Source of the DNA: Acheta domesticus
Lineage: Eukaryota; Arthropoda; Insecta; Orthoptera; Gryllidae
Assembly (NCBI GenBank): GCA_031308135.1
Contig: JAHLJT010008756.1
Location: forward strand, 109,185,112-109,249,111
Length of the DNA stretch: 64,000 nucleotides
Direction of reading: 5' to 3'
Position 1 is the first letter of the stretch. Every line of letters starts with the position of its first letter. Shown one piece after another: positions 25,401-36,189 of this stretch. Below the pieces are notes generated by a model. The model did no database searches and was not told where the DNA came from. It saw only the letters and a program-made list of their open reading frames with translations. Made by a program: the position numbers and the translations under genes.

Positions 25401-26149
25401 TTTCCAGATACTTAATCTTTTTATATTAATGTTGTATTAGATTCATAGAACTATTGTTTTATTTCGTTTGTTACAAATCTTTTTAGATTCATGCATCTTG
25501 TAATTTGTTTTATCTCGTTTTATTTCGTTTTTTTCATCAAAATTCACAATTTTTTGTTAAGTGTTCTTCCACAACTCTAAATTAATGCTACTTTTTCCAA
25601 GCTGGTCTGAAATATTTCAATCTTGGCTGTAACGATTAATGATTTAGTTGTATGATTCGCTCCATTCTTGATTATCTTAGTTTATACTTTTGAGTACTGG
25701 ACTACATGCTTAATGTATTTAGTAGTAATGTAATTCAGTTGAATAGCACAGACTCAAGAGATGTTGAGAGAGAGAGAGAGCAGTAAACGCATCTACTAAT
25801 ATGAAAAATTTTAAACAGGAATAAAATCAGTTTATTCTTTCTCTGTATTGCAATTACTGGTATCTCTAAACAAAATATCCATTATGCGCTTGATGAATTT
25901 CTACGCAAACCTCGCCAAATCAATCTTCCATCCAGTATAAATCCCCTGGTCACACCCATTTCCCCTCCTCACCCTCCCAGCCCGTCTTCACTCTGTTCCC
26001 CATCCACCGCAAACCAGAGAGACATCCATTGGGAACAACCACTACTTGCAAAGAGAGCGCAGTTCTCTGGAAGTACGAAACACTTGCGGTGGATTGCCGC
26101 CTCCGTCTGCGAATACAAACGAGGCCGCGTTGGTGGTGGCAGCGGCCGC

Positions 26150-26570
26150 GAAATGAGGGCGTATACGAGGCGGGGATGGCTGCAGCGGCGGTGGTGGAGG
26201 CGGTCGGGACGCAGTGGGGGCCTCGAAGGCCGCTGGAAAGGCATGGCAACGGAGAATGAGAGAGGCGTGGGTGGTGTGAGAGGAGGGGGGTGGCTGAGGT
26301 ATTCGTGATGGCGGGGACGGCGGGGGTGGCGGGGGCGGGGGAGCGGGGGGCGGCAGGGGTGGCTGAGGTATTGGTGATGGTGGGGGGTGGCGGGGCGGCA
26401 GGGGCGGCGGGGGCAGCGGGGCGGCAGGGGTGGCGGGGACGGCTGAGGTATTGGTGCTTGTGGGGGTGGCAGGGCGGCGGGCGGCGGGGCGGCGGGGCAG
26501 CGGGGGTGGCGTGTCAGTCGTGAGCGGGGCGGGGGCGGGGGCAGGGGCGAGGGCGAAGTTGCAAGGTGCG
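26150..26570 (+). other. G-run-rich block with strong GC skew (copy B)
   Basis: Equivalent of 9930-10400. In this copy it continues unbroken into the CpG-rich block at 26570-26870. The arrangement, a GC-skewed tract beside a CpG island, resembles animal promoter regions, but no transcript start can be shown. Confidence 0.65.
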
Positions 26571-26626
26571 CGCTCGGATCATTAAGGAGCAGCAAGTTGG
26601 CGCGCCGCGCTCCGGGCTGCTTTATC

Positions 26627-26631
26627 CGCCG
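26627..26631. other. Empty target site of the Transib-like element in copy B
   Basis: CGCCG here sits in the same context (GCTTTATC before it) as the 5-bp repeat bordering the element in copy A, but runs straight into CCTCGACC. It represents the pre-insertion allele. Confidence 0.8.
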
Positions 26632-26800
26632 CCTCGACCTGTGCCTCCGCGGCGCGCGCGGCGCCTTGTTGCCTCCGTCGCGCCAGCAAACCGCGCCTCC
26701 GCGGCCGCTTCCGACTCCGACCCCGTCAGGCGACTCCCGGCGCGCGGGGGAGCGCGGCGCAGCGCGGCGCAGCGCGGCAATGCTTCGAAATTCCTACAAG

Positions 26801-26810
26801 GGGAATTTCC
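26801..26810. promoter_or_regulatory. Perfect Rel/NF-kB-type motif
   Basis: GGGAATTTCC, extended to GGGGAATTTCCC, matches the kB consensus GGGRNWYYCC. It sits in the CpG-rich block. A single short motif can occur by chance, so this is a lead only. Confidence 0.3.
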
Positions 26811-26870
26811 CGGTCGCGTCGTGCGGGCAGGTGCCACCCCACCGCTTCCCACTTCATCCCCTTTCGTTTT

Positions 26871-27779
26871 CGGTTTCTAAGAAGGCATAGCACGAATGTA
26901 ATCCCGACCGGTGTTTTGGGAAGGGGAAGGAGGAAACGAGAAAACAATTTAGATGTTTCCATTCACGAGTAACGCAAATAGATGTTCTGGTACCAGCCGA
27001 GAGAAAACATAAAACATATGTAGGACGGCGAATCTTCTTTCTCTAACGAAAACGTAATTATTTTAATTCTGTTTTTTTAAGGGATGAACGTGGCCCACTG
27101 TTCCTTCTTTCTCGGAGTAACTCACGATGTACTTCGAAATCAGTTTCAATAAATGAAGAACATTTGAGACAGTTCTATCCCAAAATAACAAGCTTAAATT
27201 ACTCTATCTGACTTTTACAGTACAACAGTAATACAAAATGAACAACGTTAAAAGAAGCATTCATTCATTTCCTCTTTCATGTTCTTTAAATATGAAAGCT
27301 AATGGGCGATGTTGGAAGCAGTGGTATTTGAACCAGCTCCTATACTTACGATGGAAACCCAATGGGTTGCAGTTGGGCTAAGCCTCATTGTGGGTGAAAG
27401 TCTCGAGAAGAATTGGGCGCGGGACGCAGTCACTGTATGTCCCATACAAAATTTTACTCGTCGATACTGTATACTACTTTCATAAAATTTAATTATGACG
27501 GTGAGATGTAGAGTAAAAGATGGAAGCAATCTAATGTAAAGAACGTGTTAATAACTAGACCACCGCCAACATTGCAAGGCAGAAACGGGTTCTATCCTGG
27601 GTGGAAGTTGAGATCCCTATTACTTGCGAATTGTGTCAGTTAAATAAATTGAATTTGCTATTAGTCGTATGAAAGGCTTCCACCTCTGATTTTTAAAGCG
27701 AATTTTTATGAAATTCTTAATTGTAGTGAAAAATTATATCTTCAGAATCAAAAGATATGAAAAGTAATATCTATTCTTA
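26871..27779. other. No supported gene
   Basis: I see no repeat, structured element or recognisable reading frame. The 76-residue minus frame at 27299-27529 has no known motif. Confidence 0.5.
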
Positions 27780-28173
27780 AGAAGATAAAAGAAACGAGTG
27801 TGGAAATTACCAAGGTATTAGCCTTATGAACGCTGTTTAAAAGGTATTTGCAAAAGTAACCAATTCTCGATTGAAAATTATTACAGAGGTCAAAGTACTG
27901 GAAGAACAGTCAGGATTTAGAAAACAACGCTCATGTATTGACAACATTTTGAGTGTTGAAAGTAACATAGAAAAACGACAAGAAGTCAATATGAAAACGC
28001 ATATAGCCTTTATCGGCTTCGAGAAAGCTTTTGATAGTGTTGACCGACAAAAGCTATGGAATATAACGAGAATAAATGACTATTCTGAAAATTTAATAAA
28101 TACCATTAAAAGTTTATATAGAGGCACGAAAATTATTATAAATACTGGGACAAAGAATACTGAAGAATCTTAA
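27780..28173 (+). pseudogene. LINE reverse transcriptase fragment 1 (fingers/palm, motif A)
   Basis: The translation contains NYQGISLMNAV, then EEQSGFRKQRSCIDNI, then FIGFEKAFDSVDRQKLW. These correspond to the NYRGIS, QxGFR and motif A regions of non-LTR retrotransposon reverse transcriptases. The usual first catalytic Asp of motif A is Gly here (F-I-G-F in place of F-x-D-x). In-frame stops occur before position 27871 and at 28171. The sequence continues after the 4.2-kb insertion at 32407. It is a dead remnant; I do not assign the clade firmly. Confidence 0.85.
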
Positions 28174-28174
28174 C

Positions 28175-28999
28175 TAGTGGTGCTACAGAATGGCACACAC
28201 TTTCCCGTATTAGTTTTCTATTTTCCTGGGTCTTCGCTAGCTATTCGGAATTGCCACATACTCTTTCTTGCCAGCTACCATCTATCATCGCCAAAAGTAC
28301 ATTTTTTTGTCATTTTCTTAATTTTTCGGTTTCCTATTGGTAGAACAGAAACATTAATTTTAGAATATTAAAGAACACAAAAACCTAGCCGTAAATGGCA
28401 ATTTTCTTTTAAAAATTATGTGCCGCTTAAGAGAAAATGGCGTTTTAGCACTACTAAAAATGCGAAATTTGAAGCTCATTTTCACAGAAAATTTTTGAGT
28501 TTTCAAAATACTTTATTTGAAGTTATTTGAAGCACTTACACTCACAAATATAATCATCTTTACAAATTGCGGATAATGTGCATATTAAAGATGTGAGAGA
28601 TCTTTCAAAAAATTTACATTTATATAATTTAAAAAAAAAACAAAAAAAACTCAAAATAAACTTCACGCTATACTAATGAGTGTAATTAGCACTATCCGTT
28701 ACAAAAGTTTCAAGAAAAAAATTGCAGCCATATACGAGAAAATGATGTTTGAGCATTTCGGAATGCCGTCAATCGATTTTTAAGTATAAAGAAGCAACAA
28801 ATCATGGATTTTGACCACACCACAAGATAGAGGATTTTTTTTCTTAATTTAGCAACTGGTTTTATCCACTTATTCGTTTTCACGGCCCGGCAATTAATTT
28901 TTTTCCGCCGAAAATTGGCCATTTTTTTCGCGCAGCATTACATAACTTTCCCTATACTACGTATATCACTCCGAGTATACGTACGTATACGGGAAGGTA
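28175..28999 (+). repeat. 1.55-kb repeat family, internally deleted unit
   Basis: It starts TAGTGGTGCTACAGAATGG directly after the LINE reading frame and the tetranucleotide TAAC. After about 600 bp it jumps to the family's 3' tail and ends GTATACGGGAAGGTA. It forms the left part of the larger insertion that splits a LINE between 28174 and 32403. Confidence 0.8.
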
Positions 29000-31083
29000 A
29001 AAAATGTTTAATTCCTCGTGCGTTGGCGTTGACACAATTTGCATACTCAAAGAAAACGCCTACACGAGTATTCACATTTTCAATTTTTAACATTCAACTT
29101 TCATTTTTGACTCATTGAATGCAGTAGAATGTTTACAATCATTACTCTATTAATGCATAAGGCTACTCTCCATAATTTTTGCATTCTAAACATTGCATTT
29201 AAAAACTTCAATTTTTATAAGTTATTAGATGATTTACTAATTTTAAATATATTTAATACGTGTCGTCATGGCAGAAAATCAAAAGTAAAATATAAAGAAT
29301 ACTTACCAATAATCAGATAACGATCACGATACCGATAACGCTGTTTTCAGTTGCTTACCTGAAACAAAACAAAAGAAATGGTAGATATTTCAAGATGGTA
29401 AATTTGAAGACAATACAAGTATTTGTGAACTAATTCTGAAAATCACTTCTAATACAATTCAATTTTAACTTAGGTTATTAAAATTAAGGGATTGTAATAT
29501 GTTGAATTACTTTTTATACATTCAAGCGTTTTGATATGTAATCCATACATACAAAATTGCTTCAATGAACAAGAACTAATAAACTAAAATACCATTGTCG
29601 ACACTATTAATATTTCACTTTTATTAAGACAATGAATATTAAACAGATTTCAGGTCTTGGAATGTCAGTTATGAAGATAATTCCACCGAAGGAAATCATT
29701 AAATGTGCGTTTATATGAACTAAAGGTAAAAAATGACGGGGAGAAATCAAATTCCTCTAATAATTAAACATTATAACAATTTGTTGAACATAAATTATTT
29801 TAATTAATTTTAAATGCAAGTTTTATTTCAATTCAAAATCCCCGTATCACTAATAGGTTCTATAACTGAGGACCGCGGTTTTCTGGGGGACCGCATAGCA
29901 ATTTTTGGGTGACACACTGTAGGTGATTTTTTTCTTAAATTGCAAATGTTTCACTCTGGTCCCCAAGTCTCAAGAAAAATCCAATTTAGCTCCTTGATAT
30001 TTGTGATTGTCGTTTAGACACACTGCAATCTCGGATTCCCAACAAAGTATGTATTTATTGATATTAGGTCCACTGTTCTCCCAGAAACTTTTCAAATTTC
30101 GTCATGAGTCAACAATATGTTACATATCAGTTTCATTATTCCATATTTGAGTCTCTCACAGAGGCACCCAAGTCCGTAAATCATTTTGGATATGGTTGCT
30201 CTTTTGATTCTTAATTTTGACACCTCAGTATACGTAAAAGAGCAGGGTTTCACCAGATGTGTTCGAGCGTACCTTGAAATGCCATTCAAGATTGCGGACG
30301 ATACCATAATGATGATTTGTTTAAAATAAAAGATCATAAAGGATTCTGTAAGAAACGTTACTTTACTCTCTTTGCGTAGGGCCATCATGCATTTTGAAGA
30401 AATTTTATATTGCAGGTTTCACATGTCTCAAAGATACTTGTGAAGTTGGCAGGGACGGACTAATACCTTTAGGGTCCCTAAGCATTACTAATTTCGGCGC
30501 CCCCTCCATCAAATAAATCGTCCTGAACTCTAAAATAGAAATGTGTTTGTTGTGGTATAAAATAAGTAAAAAACTGATTACAAACACATATGTTTAACAC
30601 TGCTGTTTAATACAAAAATGTCGTAAATATAACGTTTTAAACTGATTCAAATTCAAAAATGTTCTACTAAACGTCTCATCTACCAGTATGTATATCACAA
30701 AAATCAAACAAAATTAAAATTTTTAATTGTGTTAACACAGTTGTATTATTTGTACATTTTGTATTATTAGAAAATAATTATTTATGCATAGATTAACATT
30801 TCATAAAAATAAAATTTAAAGAAATTAGCTCATCACATTTTCATGAAATAATTTAAATATTATTATAAATTAAATAAATTAAATAATTTAAATATTAATT
30901 ATTAAATAAAAAAAATATTTTAAATATTTATAAAAATTATTATAAATATTATTTTCCTTGTACTTTTTGGGTTACAAAATCTTTGATTTTTCTTCAAAAC
31001 TAATATTTTATATACTAGAAAAATACGTGCTCATTTATGACATGCCCTACGAGTTAATTAGGGATGTTAGTGAGGCATCTTAG

Positions 31084-31110
31084 ACATGTCCTACGAGTTG
31101 TAGGACATGT
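31084..31110. repeat. Perfect 11-bp hairpin in a three-part degenerate cluster
   Basis: ACATGTCCTAC and GTAGGACATGT pair around GAGTT. Related, degraded versions precede it (ACATGCCCTACGAGTT at 31039) and follow it (ATATGTCGTACGGGCTGTGG at 31161). The cluster ends in GCAAAGGGTTAA (31205-31216), which resembles TTAACCC-type ends of some insect MITEs. Confidence 0.7.
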
Positions 31111-31250
31111 AATATTACATACTAATACAAGCTAGTAGCCATTATTCTCGTAGCATTTCTGATATGTCGTACGGGCTGTGGGACGTGTGCAGGACGTGGG
31201 AGTGCAAAGGGTTAAGTTATTGAAGAGGTTATACGGTTAATGTACCTTCT

Positions 31251-32402
31251 TACTTTCCCGTATACATAAGTATATACGTAGTATACGGCAAGTTACGTAA
31301 ATTACGTATACTAATGACTGTAATTAGCACTATCCGTTACAAAAGTTTCAAGAAAAAAATTGCAGCCATATATCAGAAAATGACGTTTGAGCATTTCTGA
31401 AAATGCCGAAATTTGAGCTACTTTTCACAGAAAACGGTAGTGTTTTCGAGAAACTTTACTTGACATTATTTAAATCATATATACTCGTAAATATAATAAT
31501 GTAAAAAAATCGCCGATAATGTAAATATTAACGACGTGAGAGACAAGTAAAAAAATTTACATTTTGGTAATTTTGGAAAAAAACAACCGATAGACCAAAA
31601 TAGCTTTTATGTCATTGATAGAGTACATTTACCACTATCCCTACCAAAAGTTTAAAGAAAAAATTTGGAGCTGTTTTTGAGAAAATTTTGTTTTTGTACT
31701 TTTTAAAATTGCACATATTGCACGCAATATTGCACGAAAACTACCAAAATTGTGAAAAACATTTACATGACCTTTATTAAAGAACTCAATATGCAGAACA
31801 CATTTTATTTGAAGAAAAAATCTCTCTCTTCAATTTTGTAGTTGGAGAAAGACGCAGAAAAAAATTCAAACTTTCACAATTTTCGGAAATTCAGAGCTGT
31901 ACGTGAAAATCGGACCTATGCCATGTTAAAAAGTGTATTTTCCTCTATTCATACAAGAAATTTAAAGAAAAAATTTGGAGCCGTTTTTGAGAAAATGTTG
32001 AAAATCCCCGGGGGGCTTCATATAAAGTACCCCCAAATTTTAAAGAATCTTTTTTAAAATCACAAAGCTTCGACTAGAATCAGATCGACTGGGGAATATC
32101 AATTTTGAAGAAAATCGACCGAACGGTTTAGGCGCTAGCGTTGACCACAGACGGACAGACGGACGGAATGCCGTCAATCGATTTTTAAGTATAAAGAAGC
32201 AACAAATCATGGATTTTGACCACACCACGAGATAGAGTATTTTTGTTTCTTAATTTAGCAACTGGTTTTATCCACTTATTCGTTTTCACGGCCCGGCAAT
32301 TAATTTTTTTCCGCCGAAAATTGGCCATTTTTTCGCGCAGCATTACATAACTTTCCCTATACTACGTATATCATTCCGTTTATACGTACGTATACGGGAA
32401 TG
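31251..32402 (+). repeat. 1.55-kb repeat family, unit with inverted 3' end at its left
   Basis: The first 60 bp (TACTTTCCCGTATACATAAG) are an inverted copy of the family's 3' end. From about 31311 it runs forward through three internal modules to the normal 3' end GTATACGGGAATG. The piece therefore has terminal inverted repeats. It is followed by TAAC and the LINE sequence. Confidence 0.8.
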
Positions 32403-32406
32403 TAAC

Positions 32407-33138
32407 AAAAAGGGGACATCAACAAGGATGTAGTTGTAAGTTGAACTATAGACGTCTCTTATACAGTTATTAGGTTAAGAAAATTCCATTTAGTTTTTAG
32501 ACAGTCGTGCTGTTTATTAAAAGATACATTAACCTATAACCTAATTAACCTAATATTATTTTATTAACCTAATAAAGGATGTAGTTGATCTCCAACTCTC
32601 TTTAATATTAATGTAGATGACCTATTTAACAAATGAAAAAGTGTAGTTATTCCAGGAATACAGTTGAAAAATAACAAACATCTAAACATTATTCTTTACG
32701 CCGATAATGTAACAATTTTGCAAGAAAGTGAAGAATTAGAAAGGGTTCTATAAAAACTACATGAACTTAATGAAAATGAGTATAATCTCCTAATATCTAA
32801 AAAGAAGACAAAGTCCTGGCCCATTATGGTAAAAATGTCCGCTCAAGAATAGTAATTGACGGCACAGCGATTGATCAAATTTTCCATTTCAATTATCTTG
32901 GTTGTGATATCAGTTATGAGTTGGACAAAGGCAAAGTAAATAAAATGAATATATATTGCAAACTCTGTGTGGAATAATACAGAAAACGTGACAGAATAAA
33001 TGAAGGAAAGACCCAAAAATGAAATTTTATAATACAATGACCTATTTTCAATTGATTCCTATTCTCCTATATGGACGCGAATCATGGATTATGAAAAAGA
33101 GAGACCAACAAGCAGCAGAAATGAGATTTCTCAAAAAA

Positions 33139-33139
<1 letters not shown>
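32407..33139 (+). pseudogene. LINE reverse transcriptase fragment 2 (motifs B, C and after)
   Basis: Across stops and frameshifts one can read QQGCS (motif B), SPTLFNI and VDDLF, then LNIILYADNVTILQ, which is motif C with YADD changed to YADN. Near the end comes LLYGRESWIMKKRD with AAEMRFLKKV, typical of the region after the palm in RTE-like and related LINEs. A 138-bp insertion (32437-32574) splits motif B. The fragment runs directly into the (TA)n array at 33140. Confidence 0.85.
32437..32574. mobile_element. 138-bp insertion with 13-bp target repeat, SINE-like
   Basis: AAGGATGTAGTTG occurs immediately before (32424-32436) and again at the right edge (32575-32587), and the surrounding LINE sequence is continuous without it. 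A 13-bp target repeat is typical of retroposition. The right half is built from (W)TTAACCTA-like words (TTAGGTTA on the minus strand). No RNA polymerase III boxes are clear. Confidence 0.65.
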
Positions 33140-33187
<48 letters not shown>

Positions 33188-33210
33188 AGGGAGAGAGAGA
33201 GAGAGAGAGA
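33140..33210. repeat. (TA)n array followed by (GA)n
   Basis: Roughly 23 TA units (33140-33185), then GGAGG and about 12 GA units (33187-33210). It lies exactly where the LINE coding sequence is interrupted. Confidence 0.95.
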
Positions 33211-33967
33211 TACAGATATAGATATTGTAATGATCCTGGATCATTCCTGATTATTTACAGCAAATTTTAAATTATTTAATAAAAAAATATCAACTAAAAT
33301 GAAACGAAGTGTACCAAAACAAGGACTGGGGTTTTCAAACGAAGTATAGAAAAAAACAAATGACAGCCGTATTGCCTCAGAACAATATTTTTCGTTTGTG
33401 GAAACGCCCGAATAAAAGCGCGATTGAGTTTTACAATTAGGCAGCCCCCAATTTAAGAAGAATTTTAGTGTTTGTTTCATTAAAATAGAACTGCGGGTTA
33501 CGTTGTAATAACAGTTTTAAGAAAACACGTAATTCAAGTTCAGACGTCATTATGAAGAAAATTAACATTTTTCAAGATTTTCAATTGAAACCAGTTAATT
33601 GTGCCGTAATAGGAATTACGAGGCGGTGCATTCGAATGTTAGCTAATTTATGAGAGTGATACCAGGATTTTAGTATACCGGAGAAAATTATTATTTAGAA
33701 TTTTCAAATTAAAATTTTAGATCGTAAACAACAAACACTTGAGTGTATGAATCCATGGCGTGGCGTGAATCCATGGAGTGTATGAAATCGGCGTTTTTTG
33801 GCATAACTGGGCCAAAAACGCGCATATTGAAAACAGAAGTGAAACATCGGGATTGAATGGCAATTTTTGAGTGGTGTCACACAATCAAAAGGTTAAAATT
33901 ACGAAAAATAATATTTTTTCAATGATGTGGAGAAGTCAATGATGCCAGCGAACGGGTTTTGTTTTTG

Positions 33968-34029
<62 letters not shown>

Positions 34030-35460
34030 TGGGCACAACACTGGAAGATGAAATGTGTCTGGAACATGTAGCCTCACGCAGAAGCTGTGTTGAAAAATAG
34101 CGTGTTAGATTTTTTAAAGTTTCAGTGTTTAAGACTGAATTTTTCGGAATAATGACTGATATTTTTGGAAAGTTTTGCAGTATGCAGAAATTTGAAGTTT
34201 TAGATTTTGTGTTTTTAGAAGTAAACGCGTGGAGACTGTAGTTTCAAGTAACGATAATTTTGAATGATTGTTCGCGAGGCAAGAACTAACATTTCGCGAA
34301 AGAATTTTAAAATTTTGATAGATTGCGAATAGAATTTTCATTTTCTGTTTAAAATACGAACTGATTCAATTCGCCGCGGATGGAGTGCGACGTGGTGACG
34401 TAGAATTAATCTATGTTGGGGAATTGTGACAACGGGCAGCACGTGGCGACATGTTTCCACTTGTGAAGTGTTCGTGCCGTATGCAGAAGGGAGTTGGTTC
34501 GGAGCCCAGGAACTCCGGTTTGGTGGGCTGACCTCAAGAAGATGGAAACATAGGAAAGTGAACGCGGTTTAGCTCATTTAGTATTAAAAAAACTAAGTTG
34601 GGAAGGCCAAGATTGTCTTTTAATTATAAGAGGTAATGAATGGCCATTCAGAAATTTAAAAACATTCAAATTAGCATTCAAAATAGTAAAACCATTTTAA
34701 TAACAAAACAATTCATATTTATGAAGTTTAATTATGGAAATTATTAAATGAAAAGTCTTCCAATTTAAATGAACGTTCAATTAATTGAAGTTATTGAATT
34801 ATTAATTTGATTTTTGAAAACAAGCACGTGCAAAACCAAAGATAAAGTCATTCCAAGTCATTCGTTTGTTGTTTGTGTGTATATTGATGGTTGGTGCTTG
34901 TTTTGTTTTTTAGTGTTATGTATATATGTTTCAAGGTTTATTTATGTGTTATATGTATGTACAGTATCATTGATTTGATCAGTTGGTTTGGACTGATGTC
35001 CAACAGTGTGTGAATTTCGAAAAAAAGGATTTTTATTAATAAATTAAATGTCGGAAGGCACGATTGCCGATCGAGTTTTTTTTACTCTCTCACACAATGT
35101 GTTATTCGTTCGGTAGATAGAATCCTGGTGTCACTGCAAGCGAAACCAACGTTTACAGGTCTAATCCGTACGGAGCTGGTCACGACCCGCGAATTATATA
35201 AATTTCTGTAATTGAATTTTGAGAAGGAAATAAGAGTGCGTATGTATGTGTGCGGGGTAGGAACTGGCAACAGTGCGTTTGCTTTGACATAGGTGTTTAT
35301 GTCGATTTTGTTGTTATTGATTTGTGATTAGTAAATAAATACGTAATCTACCCGGAGCAAAAATGGTACGAACGCACGCGTAACCAGCACACGCATTTCG
35401 TTGCGATAAGATAGCTTAAGAGAAGTGAAGGTAGTTTAAGGAAGGGTATAAACGATTACA

Positions 35461-35465
<5 letters not shown>
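33211..35465. other. Block between (TA)n arrays, unassigned
   Basis: AT-rich DNA lying inside the broken LINE, with a further (TA)n array in its middle. It has no open frame above 79 residues, and no terminal repeats other than the TA arrays are seen. A short direct repeat, GAATCCATGGxGTG, occurs near 33750-33783. Confidence 0.5.
33971..34025. repeat. (TA)n array
   Basis: About 27 perfect TA units in otherwise unassigned DNA. Confidence 0.95.

Positions 35466-35516
<51 letters not shown>
35466..35516. repeat. (TA)n array
   Basis: About 25 TA units. LINE sequence resumes directly afterwards, so this array and the one at 33140 bracket a block of about 2.3 kb inserted into the LINE. Confidence 0.95.
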
Positions 35517-35520
<4 letters not shown>

Positions 35521-35715
35521 ATATAGAAGAATACAGATAATTATGGAAGCATTATGTTCAAAGAATGGATGAAGAGAAAATTGCATGGCTAATGATGAAG
35601 CATCATCCGAAAGGACGAAGAGATGTAGGAAGACCCAGGAAGATATGGTCTTATAGTGCGTGTGAAGCCGGAACAGGCACTCGTACCTAATCCTCAAAAG
35701 GAAGACGAAGAAGAA
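35517..35715 (+). pseudogene. LINE C-terminal fragment 3 and 3' tail
   Basis: Directly after a (TA)n array comes IEEYR, then YVQRMDEEKIAW and HPKGRRDVGRPRKIW. This is the conserved basic segment (G-R-R-x-x-G-R-P-R-K-x-W) found at the C-terminus of many RTE-like LINE proteins. It is followed by GGCACTCGTACCTAATCCTC and an (AAG)n tail, a common LINE 3' end. It plausibly completes fragments 1 and 2 as one original element. Confidence 0.75.
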
Positions 35716-36189
35716 GTTTTATCTTAAAAAAAATAACAACTCCCCTGTTACAACTGATTGTAATACGATATTTCACCGAAGTTGCTTGACGATCTTTTGA
35801 AACAAACGCGTACATACGGAGTACGTACTTGTAGTGTATGTCACCTGTGTACGATGTGTGTAACATGTCATAAATGTTCCTTACGTGCTGCAATACATTC
35901 ATTAGAAAAATATAACATCATACGTGTAATTTTATAAAAATAAAACATCTTGGGAATATAACATCATTTACATTTTAAACAGAAATATATTTTGATATAT
36001 CAGCTTTGTTTCTTAGATCTCTTCCTGAATCTATAATGTTGCACATGAATACTAATGTAAAAACAAAATTTTGAATAATCATACTAGTCACTCTAATAAA
36101 GATTAGAAAGTGCAATTTAAAACTTATAAATCATAAGATTTTGAAATTTGTTTTTTTTAATCGACACTTCGGCCATCATATCTGTTGCA

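Larger units (their letters stand above)
17239..26631 (+). repeat. Long direct duplication, copy B
   Basis: This is the second copy of 1-10447. It lacks both large insertions of copy A and so shows the two empty sites: the 1418/2411 junction corresponds to the sequence near 18658, and the transposon target CGCCG lies at 26627-26631. Beyond 26631 it continues into a CpG-rich block that copy A loses at the gap. An open frame shared with copy A (20411-20818, corresponding to 4154-4606) is shortened here by a one-base homopolymer change, which argues that the duplicated DNA is not coding. Confidence 0.95.
26570..26870. promoter_or_regulatory. CpG-island-like block, candidate promoter or first exon
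   Basis: It contains many CpG dinucleotides in an otherwise AT-rich window, for example GCGGCGCAGCGCGGCGCAGC near 26753-26777. The Transib-like element in copy A inserted at the left part of this block. Open frames of 76-104 residues overlap on both strands, so none is preferred. I infer a regulatory role only from composition. Confidence 0.35.
28175..32402 (+). mobile_element. Composite 4.2-kb insertion splitting a LINE
   Basis: LINE reverse-transcriptase sequence runs up to TAAC (28171-28174) and resumes after TAAC (32403-32406). That suggests one insertion event with a 4-bp target repeat, or stacked events sharing outer ends. The ends are those of the 1.55-kb family: 5' TAGTGGTGC and 3' GTATACGGGAATG. 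The middle (28999-31250) is AT-rich DNA without recognised features apart from a hairpin cluster near 31038-31200. Confidence 0.6.

Noticed and set aside
27299..27420. tRNA-like words (GTATTTGAACCAG)
   Set aside because: No acceptor stem, anticodon arm or matching internal A box could be placed around it.
32521..32574. Telomere-like CCTAA repeats
   Set aside because: Units are irregular and lie inside a short insertion with target repeats, so this is not a telomeric array.
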